From the NCBI GenBank assembly GCA_028281045.1, contig JANQKP010000001.1, positions 1-64,000 on the forward strand: DNA of 64,000 nucleotides. Direction: 5' to 3'. Every line of letters begins with the position of its first letter. The stretch's first letter is position 1. Shown one piece after another: positions 38,161 to 47,343 of the stretch. Source of the DNA: Candidatus Altimarinota bacterium. Its GTDB lineage: Bacteria; Patescibacteriota; Gracilibacteria; UM-FILTER-43-11. Below the pieces are notes generated by a model. It ran no database searches and was not told the origin of the DNA. It saw only the letters and a program-made list of their open reading frames with translations. Both the position numbers and the translations under genes were made by a program.

Positions 38161-38820
38161 ATGCAAGATCCAGTAGATCCAAACGCACAAGCTCCACAAG
38201 ATCCTCAAGCAGGGGATCAGGGTGCAACTCCTCCAACGCCACCTACGCCACCTGCCGGTGACCAAGGGGCAACTCCACCGCCAGCAGATCCTGCTGCTGC
38301 AGCTCAAGCTGCACAGCCAGCAGCGCCTGCGCCTGCTGCACCAACTCCTGCGGCTCCTGCCGGAGGACAACCTGCTGCTCAAGGAGACAGCAAGCTAGGG
38401 GGAATCATGGAAGAGAACGTAGATATCTCTGGTCTTATTCAAAACGCAGGTAATGCGCAACAACAACAAGATTTCATCAGTCGTGTTAAGGTGCCACCGC
38501 ATCCAAACACCACTTTTGATGAAGCTAAGTTTGTGCAGCTTCTTGCAGGTTCTATTTCACTGACCATCGGTGAAAAAGAACGTATTATTACTGCTATTCC
38601 ACAACTGTCTCAGTTCCAAATTGATGAACTGATTAAGATCTTCGAAGAAGAACAAGTGAAGTTCACTGAGCTTGAGAAAAAACACGCTGAGCAAGTAGCA
38701 GAGCTTGAAAAGCAACATGCCGGAGACTGGCAAGACCTAGAATCTAAGAAAGAAGAGGAAGAAGCAGCTTCAGAAGAAGCGCAGCAAGCAGAAGATATTA
38801 AGAAGAACCTAGGACTTTAA
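38161..38820 (+). CDS. Pro/Ala-rich low-complexity protein with coiled-coil C-terminus
   Basis: 219 residues. The first 75 are Pro, Ala, Gln and Asp rich with triplets of proline (PPTPPTPP, ATPPPAD); a small folded middle follows (EAKFVQLLAGSISLTIGEKE); the last 60 are a charged coiled coil (ELEKKHAEQVAELEKQHAG). No signal peptide. Synthesis of the PPP runs should need EF-P. Its stop overlaps clpC in a shared TTAA. Function unknown. Confidence 0.7.
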   Translation: MQDPVDPNAQAPQDPQAGDQGATPPTPPTPPAGDQGATPPPADPAAAAQAAQPAAPAPAAPTPAAPAGGQPAAQGDSKLGGIMEENVDISGLIQNAGNAQQQQDFISRVKVPPHPNTTFDEAKFVQLLAGSISLTIGEKERIITAIPQLSQFQIDELIKIFEEEQVKFTELEKKHAEQVAELEKQHAGDWQDLESKKEEEEAASEEAQQAEDIKKNLGL

Positions 38821-41465
38821 GCCTTTACCTTGGCTTTAGTTGGTTTTTTTGGGGTGATCTTTTTCACTTTAACCGCTGCTTTAGTGGTGAAAGTGAATTC
38901 TTCCTTGTCTCCATCTTGGTCGATCTTAACCGTAGCCCCTTCAGAGATGTCTCCTGCAAGGAATTTCTCTGCAATAGGATCCTCGATAAGGTCTTGAATC
39001 TTACGACGTACAGGACGCGCTCCGTAGGCTGGATCATAACTGAGTTTCGCTAGAAGCTGAGTTCCTTTTTCGGTCATTTCAATTTGAATGCCCTTAGGCG
39101 ATAGACGTCCGTTAAGCTCTTTAATGTGAAGTCCAACGATCTTCTGTACCATTTCTTGAGTAAGAGGCTTGAAGACCATAGTACGATCGATACGATTCAG
39201 GAATTCTGGTCTAAATCTTTCTTTGAGTTCTTTAAGCACTTGCTCTTTCTTTTCAGCAAAATCGTCTTCGGCTTTCTTACGCGTGTCATCGGTTAGAGCG
39301 AATCCAATCTTAGCGGCTTGCTCAGTAAGTACTTTAGCCCCAATGTTAGAGGTCATAATGATGATCGTGTTTCTAAAGTCGACTTTTTTACCTTTAGCAT
39401 CGGTTAAGTAACCATCTTCAAGCACTTGAAGCAGAATATTGAAGAATTCTGGATGCGCTTTTTCGATTTCATCGAATAGTACTACAGAATAAGGCTTACG
39501 GCGCACGGCTTCTGTTAGCTGTCCGCCTTCTTCGTACCCCACGTAACCGGCAGAGGTTCCCACCAGGCGAGATACCGCATGTTTTTCCATGAACTCTGAC
39601 ATATCGATTTTAATCAGAGCATCTTCGTTGTTATACACTTCACGAGCTAGGGTTTTTACGAGTTCTGTTTTACCAACCCCTGTAGGCCCTAGGAATACAA
39701 ATGAGCCAATAGGACGCTTAGAAGAAGCGATTCCTACTCTAGAGCGACGAATGGCTTTAGAAACCTCGGTTACGGCTTCATCTTGCCCAATAATGTGCTC
39801 GTGCATGATCTTTTCAAGGTCGGCTAGGCGTTTACTTTCATCTTTCACGAGTTTAGTTACAGGTACTCCTGTCATTTGAGCCACGATTTTTGCAATATCG
39901 TTTTCATCGATCTTCATGCGCTTACGTTTCTTTTGACTCTCTTCTTTGATCTTTTCAATCTTCTTTCCAATTTCTTCTTTTTCTACTTTAAGGGTAGAAG
40001 CTTTTTCATATTCTTGATCATGAACCAGTTTTTCAATTTTCTTATCAATCTTAAGGATTTTATCCTTTTCTTTGCGGATTTCAGGGGAGTTAGATACTGA
40101 TCTTACTCCACGAAGCGCGGCGGCTTCATCGATAAGGTCAATGGCCTTATCGGGTAGGAAGCGTTCTGCTAAATAACGCTTAGAAAGCGTTACCGCTTCT
40201 TTGATCGCTTCATCTGAAATTGTAAGATTATGATAGGTTTCATAAGCTGGACGTAGTCCCGTTAGAATTTCAATACATTCTTCGGTAGAAGGTTCATCCA
40301 CTTGAACCGCTTGGAAGCGACGTTCAAGCGCTTTATCTTTTTCAATGTTTTTACGGTATTCCTCAAGCGTTGTAGCTCCAATAAGTTGAAGATCTCCACG
40401 AGAAAGTCCTGGTTTTAAAATATTAGCGGCGTCCATAGACCCTTCAGCCGATCCGGTTCCAGATAGCGTGTGAATCTCATCGATAAACAGAATGATTTCG
40501 TTATCGACTTTAGCGGCTTCATCTACGATGTTTTGCATGCGTTCTTCAAATTCACCACGATACTTGGTACCCGCAATTACATTTGAAAGCGATAGCGAAA
40601 GGATTTGCTTATTTAAAAGTGAATCTGGCACTTTTTCTTCTACAATGGCTTGAGCTAGTCCTTCAACCACAGCGGTTTTACCCACTCCAGATTCTCCAAT
40701 GATCACAGGGTTGTTTTTGGTCTTACGATTCAGAATGTGAATCATGCGTTCAATTTCTTCTTTACGTCCAATAATAGGATCAATATCACCCGCTTTGTAC
40801 TTATCGTTTAGATTCGTAGTAAAGAAATCCAGAGCAGGGGTTTTAGAACCCTGATCTCCTTTGCTCTTTTTCCCCATAGGGGCACGGGCATTTCCTTCAC
40901 CTTTGTGCTGGAAAGCGTCAGAGTAATCTGATCCATCTTGCTGGAACATCACGCCTTGAAGTCCGTTTAAGAACTTATCTAGAGACTGATTCACTTGTTG
41001 AATGTCTTTTTTGCGTGCATTGGCCATTTGATCGAACATGTCTTCGACCTGTTTTTTAAAGTCAGCTGGGCTCACTTGCATATGATCTAAAATCACTGTA
41101 GCGGCACATTTATCTTGTGAAACCAGGGCAAAAAGAAGATGCTCTGTTCCTACAAAAGGATGATTGTATTTATGAGCGGCTTTTACCGCGTCTTCAATGA
41201 TCGTGGTTAGGTAAGACGAAAGCCCGTGTTGCACTTGCTTAGCTTCTGGCTCTTGGTTGTTCGCAGACGTTAAAATCATACGTACGTTTTCAAGAGATAC
41301 CCCAGCACCGGTTAGGATAGAAAAAGCCAGAGATCTTGGATTAGACAGGAGTCCAATCAAAAGATGCTCGGTACCAATATAAGGCACTCCGTGCTTACGA
41401 GATTCTTCCTCAGCAACACTTAAAGCTTGCTTTGCGTTAGGCGTAAAACGATCAAAAGGAGACAT
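38817..41465 (-). CDS. clpC: AAA+ unfoldase ClpC
   Basis: 882 residues. Two Clp N-domain repeats, AAA module 1 (GESGVGKTAVVEGLAQAI; IILFIDEIHTLSGTG), a UVR/coiled middle region and AAA module 2 (FLGPTGVGKTELVKTLA; SVVLFDEIEKAHPE), then the D2 small domain. It feeds ClpP with unfolded protein. A TATAAT box lies about 45 bp before the ATG; the leader is A-rich with an AAAAACTAAAAAC element. No CIRCE element or CtsR box seen. Confidence 0.97.
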   Translation of the reverse strand: MSPFDRFTPNAKQALSVAEEESRKHGVPYIGTEHLLIGLLSNPRSLAFSILTGAGVSLENVRMILTSANNQEPEAKQVQHGLSSYLTTIIEDAVKAAHKYNHPFVGTEHLLFALVSQDKCAATVILDHMQVSPADFKKQVEDMFDQMANARKKDIQQVNQSLDKFLNGLQGVMFQQDGSDYSDAFQHKGEGNARAPMGKKSKGDQGSKTPALDFFTTNLNDKYKAGDIDPIIGRKEEIERMIHILNRKTKNNPVIIGESGVGKTAVVEGLAQAIVEEKVPDSLLNKQILSLSLSNVIAGTKYRGEFEERMQNIVDEAAKVDNEIILFIDEIHTLSGTGSAEGSMDAANILKPGLSRGDLQLIGATTLEEYRKNIEKDKALERRFQAVQVDEPSTEECIEILTGLRPAYETYHNLTISDEAIKEAVTLSKRYLAERFLPDKAIDLIDEAAALRGVRSVSNSPEIRKEKDKILKIDKKIEKLVHDQEYEKASTLKVEKEEIGKKIEKIKEESQKKRKRMKIDENDIAKIVAQMTGVPVTKLVKDESKRLADLEKIMHEHIIGQDEAVTEVSKAIRRSRVGIASSKRPIGSFVFLGPTGVGKTELVKTLAREVYNNEDALIKIDMSEFMEKHAVSRLVGTSAGYVGYEEGGQLTEAVRRKPYSVVLFDEIEKAHPEFFNILLQVLEDGYLTDAKGKKVDFRNTIIIMTSNIGAKVLTEQAAKIGFALTDDTRKKAEDDFAEKKEQVLKELKERFRPEFLNRIDRTMVFKPLTQEMVQKIVGLHIKELNGRLSPKGIQIEMTEKGTQLLAKLSYDPAYGARPVRRKIQDLIEDPIAEKFLAGDISEGATVKIDQDGDKEEFTFTTKAAVKVKKITPKKPTKAKVKA

Positions 41466-41522
41466 AGAAATTGTTTTTAGTTTTTATTTTCTATGAAATT
41501 ATACTACAAAACAAGCAAAAAG

Positions 41523-42464
41523 TTAAGCGGTTTCACCTAGCTCTGTGTTGATAAAATCTTCATTTCCTTTGATAAATTCACTTATAGGCATTGGGCTTTT
41601 TCCTTCTAGTTGAACGGTTATGGGCTTAACACTGCCCGTTTGCGTCGAAATCAGCACCTCATTGTTGTATTGAAACGTGTGTCCTGGAGCCAAATGCGAA
41701 GTTTGCCCAGAACTCGTGGCTTCAATGATTTTAAGTCGCTTTCCATTGAAAAACGTATACGTGCCTGGCCATCCAGCAAGAGCTCTAATTAAAAGGAGAA
41801 TGTTCTCACTATCGGCATCCCAATTGATTTCCCCGTCCGATTTTTGAATCTTGGCACAATAGCTCGCAAAGTTGTCCATTTGCGGCTGCGCCTTTTTATC
41901 TTCAGCAAGTACTGAAAATAGGGCATTTGGAATTTGTTTACCTGCTTCCATACCCAGTTTATCGTGAATGGTTTGCGCGGTATCGCTGCCAATAATCGGG
42001 ATTTTAAATTGTTCATACACTGGCCCTGCATCCATTTTTTCCACCATATGCATCAGAGAAATACCTGTTTCAACTTCTTTGTTTAAAATCACACTCTGAA
42101 TAGGGGAGGCTCCTCTGTATTTAGGAAGTAGTGACCCATGCACATTAATACATGGAATTAAATCCAGTAGTTCCTTTTTAAGGATTTGCCCATAGGCAAA
42201 GAGCACGATGGCATTTGCTTCGTAAGCTTTGATTTGTTCCAGGCTTTCTGGGGCATTGATGTTTTCTGGCTGATACACCGGTATCCCTAAAGACTCTGCT
42301 AGGATTTTAACGGGAGAACCGGTCATTTCCATGCCGCGTCCCGCAGGCCGATCTTGCTGAGTAATCGCTGTAACTACTTCAAAGCGCGGATCTTCATGAA
42401 GCGCTTTTAAAAGAGGGGTGCCAATCTCGGCGGTTCCAACGAAGATGAGTTTAAATTGAGCCAT
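41523..42464 (-). CDS. fmt: Methionyl-tRNA formyltransferase
   Basis: 313 residues; formylates initiator Met-tRNA with 10-formyl-tetrahydrofolate. LIFVGTAEIGTPLLKAL, the folate site HGSLLPKYRGASPI and the catalytic region MVEKMDAGPVYEQ are clear. A TATAAT box (42488-42493, minus) precedes an A-rich leader. Normal length; no deformylase gene beside it. Confidence 0.95.
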   Translation of the reverse strand: MAQFKLIFVGTAEIGTPLLKALHEDPRFEVVTAITQQDRPAGRGMEMTGSPVKILAESLGIPVYQPENINAPESLEQIKAYEANAIVLFAYGQILKKELLDLIPCINVHGSLLPKYRGASPIQSVILNKEVETGISLMHMVEKMDAGPVYEQFKIPIIGSDTAQTIHDKLGMEAGKQIPNALFSVLAEDKKAQPQMDNFASYCAKIQKSDGEINWDADSENILLLIRALAGWPGTYTFFNGKRLKIIEATSSGQTSHLAPGHTFQYNNEVLISTQTGSVKPITVQLEGKSPMPISEFIKGNEDFINTELGETA

Positions 42465-42615
42465 ATTTAGTTTTATTTTCGCCGCTTATTATAACACAAA
42501 AATAAGCAGGTTTTATCATTAGAATTTAAAGCGGTTTTTCTGTCTACTCAGATTGCTTGTGAAAGCCCACTTAGTTTTCTATCCTGAAATCTAAACATAA
42601 ATTAAAAAAATCAAA

Positions 42616-43581
42616 ATGAAACTCGACCCAAAAGAAGTGGGGCGCGTTAAAGCGCTCATCGAGAAATCCGAAAAATTTCTCATCATTCCTCATCGGAATC
42701 CCGATGGAGATACCATTGGCTCAGCACTCGCGCTCTATAACGTCTTTGTCAAAATGGGCAAGGCGGCAGAGGTCATCTGTCTAGATCCGCCAGCTGAGGT
42801 CTTTAACTTTATGCTTCATATTGAGCAAATTAAAACAGAGCTTGTGAATCTAGATTACGACGCGGTGTTTATTGTAGATACCGGGGCCACGCATTTAACC
42901 GGGCGCCATGAAACGCATCCAGAGCTTTTTGATAAATCTCTGGAAGTGGTGAACATTGATCATCATCAATCCAATGACAATTTTGGGAAATACAACATTG
43001 TCGTGGATGATGCTCCAGCGGCCACCATGGTGGTGTATCAAATGCTTGAAGACATGGGTTATCCCATTGAAAGAGATACAGCCACTGCACTTTTAACAGG
43101 GCTTTATACAGACACCGGTTCATTCATGCACAGCAATGCCACGCCAGAGGCGTTTCGTATTGGGGCGAAACTTCTGGCTAAAGGGGCGAATTTAAGATCG
43201 ATTTCTAAAGAAATCTTTAACACAACTAAGATTTCAACCATGCACCTTTGGGGGCGTGCCATGCGCAGCGCTTATCAAACGCCAGATGGAGTGACCATTG
43301 CAACGATAACGTCTCAAGATTTTAAAGACACTAAATCAGATCACACGCAGCTCACCGGTTGTGTGGATTATATTAACTCGGTGCCTGGGGCTCAGTACTC
43401 GGTAATTCTCACCGAGCGCCAAGGTAAAGTAAAAGGAAGCCTTCGTACCTTAAAAGAAGAAGTGGATGTAGCCGCTATTGCGGCCAAATACGGTGGGGGA
43501 GGCCACACCAAGGCTGCTGGCTTTGCTGTTCCGGGGAAACTTGAGAAACAAATCAGTTGGAAAGTGGTAGATCATGAATAA
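42616..43581 (+). CDS. nrnA: DHH-family phosphoesterase (NrnA-type nanoRNase/pAp phosphatase)
   Basis: 321 residues. Motif I IPHRNPDGDTIGSALALY, motif II VDTG, motif III NIDHHQSNDNFG, motif IV YTDTGSF, then the DHHA1 domain ending GGGGHTKAAGF. Such enzymes degrade 2-5 nt RNA and often pAp. Length equals the family norm; monocistronic. Confidence 0.92.
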   Translation: MKLDPKEVGRVKALIEKSEKFLIIPHRNPDGDTIGSALALYNVFVKMGKAAEVICLDPPAEVFNFMLHIEQIKTELVNLDYDAVFIVDTGATHLTGRHETHPELFDKSLEVVNIDHHQSNDNFGKYNIVVDDAPAATMVVYQMLEDMGYPIERDTATALLTGLYTDTGSFMHSNATPEAFRIGAKLLAKGANLRSISKEIFNTTKISTMHLWGRAMRSAYQTPDGVTIATITSQDFKDTKSDHTQLTGCVDYINSVPGAQYSVILTERQGKVKGSLRTLKEEVDVAAIAAKYGGGGHTKAAGFAVPGKLEKQISWKVVDHE

Positions 43582-43656
43582 AATTTATAAATTCATAATC
43601 TTTTCATAATTTTTTTGTCTTAATCTTGTGCACTAAAAGAAAGCACATAAAGACAA

Positions 43657-43686
43657 TTGACACTATAGAGAAAAATGTGTTATATA
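43657..43686 (+). promoter_or_regulatory. Promoter of the 43706-45103 gene
   Basis: Perfect TTGACA (43657-43662), 18-bp spacer, TATATA (43681-43686), about 20 bp before the ATG. The -10 lies in a run of TA dinucleotides. Confidence 0.6.
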
Positions 43687-43705
43687 TATACCCTTTTAAG
43701 CCATT

Positions 43706-45103
43706 GTGATGAGCTCAAGTGCCACGCCTGAATCACGGATCATATTCCCGCCGGAAACGGATGATGGAATTATTTCTTTCAAAACGCTTTTGAATGAGCC
43801 GTCTTATAGACTTGCTGTAGGACTGCATCCTGCAGAGCTGCGTTATCGCATTGAGCGCATTATGTACGCTAAGCAAGAGGAGATTGCAGCCTTTCAGCAG
43901 GATTTAAGGGAATTGCAAAACAATACGGGCGATGATGTTGAGGCCAACGAAGAAACTTTTAGGGCGCGCATCGCTGACATTAGGCAACAGATTGCAGAGC
44001 TTCGCCAAACGTATGAGCTTTTTGGAGGTGATGTAGAAACCAAGATGCAAGACATGTACACCTCTTTCAATTACTCAGATTACTGGTTCGATGAAAAATT
44101 CGGAGAAAGAGATAAAGAGAAAATAAAGGATCAATTGCTGCACTTAATGGATGTGCTGAAAATGAAACTAGGAGAGCTGAAGGTGCTTGATATTGGAACT
44201 GGTTCTGATGGACGTGTGGTAAAACATCTGATTGAAGTGGCTCGTGAAATCAGTGATGATTCCGATCAATTGGCTCAGTTCATAGACAATATTCATGCGA
44301 TTGATGTTGTTCCAGAGGTGGTAGAGAACGCCCGAGAGGCTTTAGGCCCACTTGGGGTGCGAAGGTCTCAAGTGACTAGGGCTGACTTTAGAAATCTTCC
44401 TTTGGAATTAAGGCAAGAAGGTTTTCATCTGGTGACCAATCTGATGCACGGTATGTGGCATCTTTTAACCGATCGTGAAAAGGTCAATCATCTTCAGGGA
44501 GTAGATCAATCCTTGCGTGTTCGAGGGCGTTATCTTTTTGATACCGTTCCACCTCCTCCAGGATGGAGCCTAGATCAACCTTATAGCATTGATGGGCTAC
44601 AGCCACAGCAATTCAGTATCTACGACATTCTTTATCTGCATTACAACGAACGTATGACTCCTGTGGTTCAAGGGGTGGCTGATCAACTTCTTGGTCCTAG
44701 ATCTGAGAAAGTTGACATGCTTCACATGGGACGTTTTATTTTTGAGGATCAACCGCATTCGAACTCGGCGAATATTGCCCTGCTTCGCGAAGCGGTGCAC
44801 GAAGATCATATTAGGCGCCTTAGAAAACCACATGGAATTAGGTTCCAAACAAGACTTCGTGAAGATGTTTCTATTCCTCAAATGAGCAGAGAAACCCAGC
44901 TTGAAATGGGAATGGCTTGGCTAAAAAGAAATCAACTGGAAGAATACCTAAAAACCAAACTCATTCCGAGATTGGCCGGTAAGGTTTCTTCAGGAGTCTT
45001 AGGGGATATTTATGCAGAAGTAGCTCAAAATATCATCGGTTCTTATCAAAACCGCTACGTAGCTTGGAGAAAGGTGGCAGATGTGACTGATATTAAGGGG
45101 TAA
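43706..45103 (+). CDS. Methyltransferase-like protein with coiled-coil N-terminus
   Basis: 465 residues. A helical N-terminal third (YAKQEEIAAFQQDLRELQ; RIADIRQQIAELRQTYELF) precedes a class I SAM-binding core: LKVLDIGTGSDGRVVKHLIE is motif I, IHAIDVVPEVV motif II and FHLVTNLMHGMWHLLT motif IV. A 150-residue tail is unmatched. Substrate unknown. Strong promoter upstream. Together with the gene at 34579 it is one of two methyltransferase-like proteins behind TTGACA promoters with A/T-only -10 regions. Confidence 0.72.
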   Translation: MMSSSATPESRIIFPPETDDGIISFKTLLNEPSYRLAVGLHPAELRYRIERIMYAKQEEIAAFQQDLRELQNNTGDDVEANEETFRARIADIRQQIAELRQTYELFGGDVETKMQDMYTSFNYSDYWFDEKFGERDKEKIKDQLLHLMDVLKMKLGELKVLDIGTGSDGRVVKHLIEVAREISDDSDQLAQFIDNIHAIDVVPEVVENAREALGPLGVRRSQVTRADFRNLPLELRQEGFHLVTNLMHGMWHLLTDREKVNHLQGVDQSLRVRGRYLFDTVPPPPGWSLDQPYSIDGLQPQQFSIYDILYLHYNERMTPVVQGVADQLLGPRSEKVDMLHMGRFIFEDQPHSNSANIALLREAVHEDHIRRLRKPHGIRFQTRLREDVSIPQMSRETQLEMGMAWLKRNQLEEYLKTKLIPRLAGKVSSGVLGDIYAEVAQNIIGSYQNRYVAWRKVADVTDIKG

Positions 45104-45108
45104 TTCGT

Positions 45109-45137
45109 TTGACAAAATCAGTCAAAACACCTATAAT
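45109..45137 (+). promoter_or_regulatory. Consensus promoter with overlapping inverted repeat
   Basis: Exact sigma-70 consensus: TTGACA (45109-45114), 17-bp spacer, TATAAT (45132-45137). TTTGAC (45108-45113) and GTCAAA (45121-45126) form an inverted repeat over the -35 box, a possible operator for the adjacent TrmB-type regulator. Confidence 0.8.
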
Positions 45138-45169
45138 TCATCCACCTAAAGTAACCTCTCCAAAATTTT

Positions 45170-45550
45170 ATGGTAAGAGCCTTAAAGTCCATCATTTTTC
45201 GCTCAAAAGACACTCCCGTAGTTGAGGGTGTAAAAAATGCTGAAGCTTTGGCCCGCAATAACGCGATCAGCCAGGTTATTAGTGATATCAGAAATATTAT
45301 TGTGCGTGAAGGTTTTGAGTATGGGGTACAACAAAAAATAACCGTTACCGATCAGCAGCGCACTCGTTTTCAAGAGGCAGTAGATAAAGATCCTACCGTG
45401 ATTGCTAAAGAGATTGGAGTAGATCCATCTCAAATTGACATTGGAAGCATCGAAGGAGACATTCCATCTATTGTTTTCACTGTAAGAAAAGGGGTGAGCG
45501 CAATCACTGATTTTGATCAACAAGAAACAGCTGCAGCGATGGCTGTTTAA
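45170..45550 (+). CDS. Hypothetical protein behind a consensus promoter
   Basis: 126 residues, soluble, mixed alpha/beta (EYGVQQKITVTDQQRTRFQE; SIEGDIPSIVFTVRKG). No family recognised and no signal peptide. Likely highly expressed when not repressed, because the promoter is an exact consensus. Its stop overlaps the convergent TrmB-type gene in TTAA. Confidence 0.65.
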   Translation: MVRALKSIIFRSKDTPVVEGVKNAEALARNNAISQVISDIRNIIVREGFEYGVQQKITVTDQQRTRFQEAVDKDPTVIAKEIGVDPSQIDIGSIEGDIPSIVFTVRKGVSAITDFDQQETAAAMAV

Positions 45551-46317
45551 TTGTGTTTTTCAGCTACAGTCCAGCAAATGTCCCACATGGCCTTTGCGGC
45601 TTTTGAAATGGCCTGACTTTCAAGGACAATTCCAAATTGCTCTCCAGACTTATGAGAGAAGAAAGCAATTTTGTTTCCGTAAATATTCATTTCAATTTCA
45701 GCAGGCACAATGTCTTGGGTGATGAAGCGAGTTTCCCGGTTCGATTTTTTATCGAGCGACTTATATGTTTTATTCTCTTTGGTTTCCGGCATGGCTACGT
45801 AGGCATAGATGTCGTTTTCTATGCGACGCGGCAGGTAGCTGTTTTCTAAGTAATCCGAAAGTTCATCATGTAGATTGGTGGTGGCTAGAAAAGCATAGAT
45901 ATCTTCTCCTTCAATAAGGGTGTCCTCATAGGCTCTTTTTACTCCATCTACTCCTTCATAGAACTTTACCTTGGGTGAAACCAGTTCTTGCTTCTGTAAG
46001 TTTTTAATCATAGGGAGTACCCCTAAGAAACCTTTATTGAGTTCATCAAAGGCCGCCTTTTTCTTTTCCATGAGTTTCTCTAGGGCTATTTCAGGATCTT
46101 CTGCATAAAAACAAATGATCCCATGTCTTAGAGTTTTAGTGGCTAGTCCACGATCGGCTAGCTTGGTTAGGGTTTTATAAGTCGTGGTTCTATTGAGTCC
46201 TGCATGTTTAGCAATGATACTGGCCGGCTGCACACCAGAGAGACTCACCAAAGTTTTATACACTTCAGGCTCCTTGTCTTCTAGGCCCATGTTGAGCAGG
46301 ACTTGTTCTATTTCCAT
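45547..46317 (-). CDS. TrmB-family transcriptional regulator
   Basis: 256 residues. The N-terminal winged HTH (residues 8-75: LGLEDKEPEVYKTLVSLSGV, then GLNRTTTYKTLTKLADRGLA) matches TrmB. A coiled linker (EKLMEKKKAAFDELNKGF) leads to a TrmB-like effector domain of about 150 residues. Archaeal TrmB proteins sense sugars; the ligand here is unknown. It lies between two genes whose promoters carry TTGAC-type inverted repeats, so local control is plausible. Confidence 0.82.
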   Translation of the reverse strand: MEIEQVLLNMGLEDKEPEVYKTLVSLSGVQPASIIAKHAGLNRTTTYKTLTKLADRGLATKTLRHGIICFYAEDPEIALEKLMEKKKAAFDELNKGFLGVLPMIKNLQKQELVSPKVKFYEGVDGVKRAYEDTLIEGEDIYAFLATTNLHDELSDYLENSYLPRRIENDIYAYVAMPETKENKTYKSLDKKSNRETRFITQDIVPAEIEMNIYGNKIAFFSHKSGEQFGIVLESQAISKAAKAMWDICWTVAEKHN

Positions 46318-46361
46318 AATTATTTTATTATTATGTGTTGTTCACGACTAAGAACACCCTT

Positions 46362-46390
46362 ATTTTACCTTATTTATAAGCCAAAATCAA
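46362..46390 (-). promoter_or_regulatory. Promoter of the TrmB-type gene
   Basis: Minus strand TTGATT (46385-46390), 17-bp spacer, TAAAAT (46362-46367), leader of about 40 nt. Confidence 0.65.
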
Positions 46391-46407
46391 GGTTTTGTGC
46401 TAGACCA

Positions 46408-46436
46408 TTGACAATTCTCTTGTCATGGCTTATCAT
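46408..46436 (+). promoter_or_regulatory. Strong divergent promoter with operator-like repeat
   Basis: TTGACA (46408-46413), 17-bp spacer, TATCAT (46431-46436). TGACAA (46409-46414) and TTGTCA (46420-46425) form a perfect inverted repeat over the -35. The transcript would begin near 46443 and carry a leader of about 150 nt into the 46597 gene. Confidence 0.65.
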
Positions 46437-46528
46437 GGATGCGTCGATTAAGGCAGAAACAATTCATAGTAACTCCTCAGGATTATCGACACAGACAAGC
46501 GGGAGGGCAACTTTATAAGGACGAGAGG

Positions 46529-46546
46529 GGTGACCGCAAGGTCGCC
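46529..46546 (+). other. GNRA-loop hairpin in the 46597 leader
   Basis: GGTGACC (46529-46535) pairs with GGTCGCC (46540-46546) around a GCAA tetraloop. It lies in a G-rich stretch of the 280-bp gap; a second TATAAT follows at about 46572 with a TCACTT -35. It may be a structured leader or a small RNA; no known riboswitch class recognised. Confidence 0.4.
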
Positions 46547-46596
46547 TCACTTTTCCTTTCTAAGCCACCTATAATATCTCTTAACTGTCGGGGGAC

Positions 46597-47316
46597 ATGG
46601 TCTTATCTAAGCTCATGAAAGCACAGGCAGCCAAGCGCAGGAAGAAGCTGATACAGTCTCTTCAATTTAAAGCTAAGAACATTATGCTGGACCGCACGTC
46701 GCACGATATCAACGATAATCTTGCGACTATTTTAGCTATTGCTGAAAATGAATCCGATACTATCGTAGGACACGCTAAAGAACATATTAAAGAGATCAAT
46801 GACTCTATTAATGATTTAAGACACTATCAAGTGAATGTGCATAGAGATGCTCCTTTTGATATGGAGCTCATCGTTAAAAACACCATGGCCGCTATGGAAG
46901 CCCATTATAAAGGACGTCTTTCTATAGATAGTCGTCTGGCTGGGCTTAAGGCCTTTGCCGCAGGAAACCAATCTAAGTTTGAAGAGGTGCTACTTAATAT
47001 CATGGTGATGATGTCTGGTACCAAATCTAAAGATCCTGTGGAGATTTTAGTAGAGCTCAAACAAAAGGATGCCGATGCCATGCTCACCCTGATGCGTGAA
47101 GGGGGTATATTTAATGCCTTAGACATGGAGCTGGTTGCAGCCATGCAAAAAGAATTCAGTGGAAAGATATTGATTACTCAAGAAAACGATCTTGAAGTAG
47201 TGATTAAGCTTCCACTTCAATTCGATACCGTTCCTCAGCCTACAACCAAGGTGACCTTGAAAAAACCTATGGAGGCTATAAGTTCTACACCGGCTACGGT
47301 TAAAATTGGGCAATAG
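46597..47316 (+). CDS. Histidine-kinase-like protein with degenerate ATPase
   Basis: 239 residues without sensor or membrane part. DRTSHDINDNLATILAIAEN resembles the H-box (SHDLxNPL) and FEEVLLNIMVMMSG the N-box region, but the latter lacks the expected Asn-rich NAxK/H, and no DxGxG loop follows; only REGGIFNALDM occupies that place. It may be a phosphotransfer or scaffold relative of histidine kinases. A GGGGG Shine-Dalgarno-like run precedes ATG. Confidence 0.6.
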   Translation: MVLSKLMKAQAAKRRKKLIQSLQFKAKNIMLDRTSHDINDNLATILAIAENESDTIVGHAKEHIKEINDSINDLRHYQVNVHRDAPFDMELIVKNTMAAMEAHYKGRLSIDSRLAGLKAFAAGNQSKFEEVLLNIMVMMSGTKSKDPVEILVELKQKDADAMLTLMREGGIFNALDMELVAAMQKEFSGKILITQENDLEVVIKLPLQFDTVPQPTTKVTLKKPMEAISSTPATVKIGQ

Positions 47317-47343
47317 CCCTTTGCTTATGCCCAGGCTTTTTAA

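Noticed and set aside
38146-38382. Arg/Trp-rich ORF antisense to 38161
   Set aside because: A shadow of the Pro/Ala-rich coding strand.
43681-43690. TA-repeat as a microsatellite
   Set aside because: Only five repeats and it coincides with a -10 box.
46303-46518. 71-residue ORF in the TrmB-kinase gap
   Set aside because: It runs through divergent promoters, has unlikely composition, and the region is better explained as regulatory.
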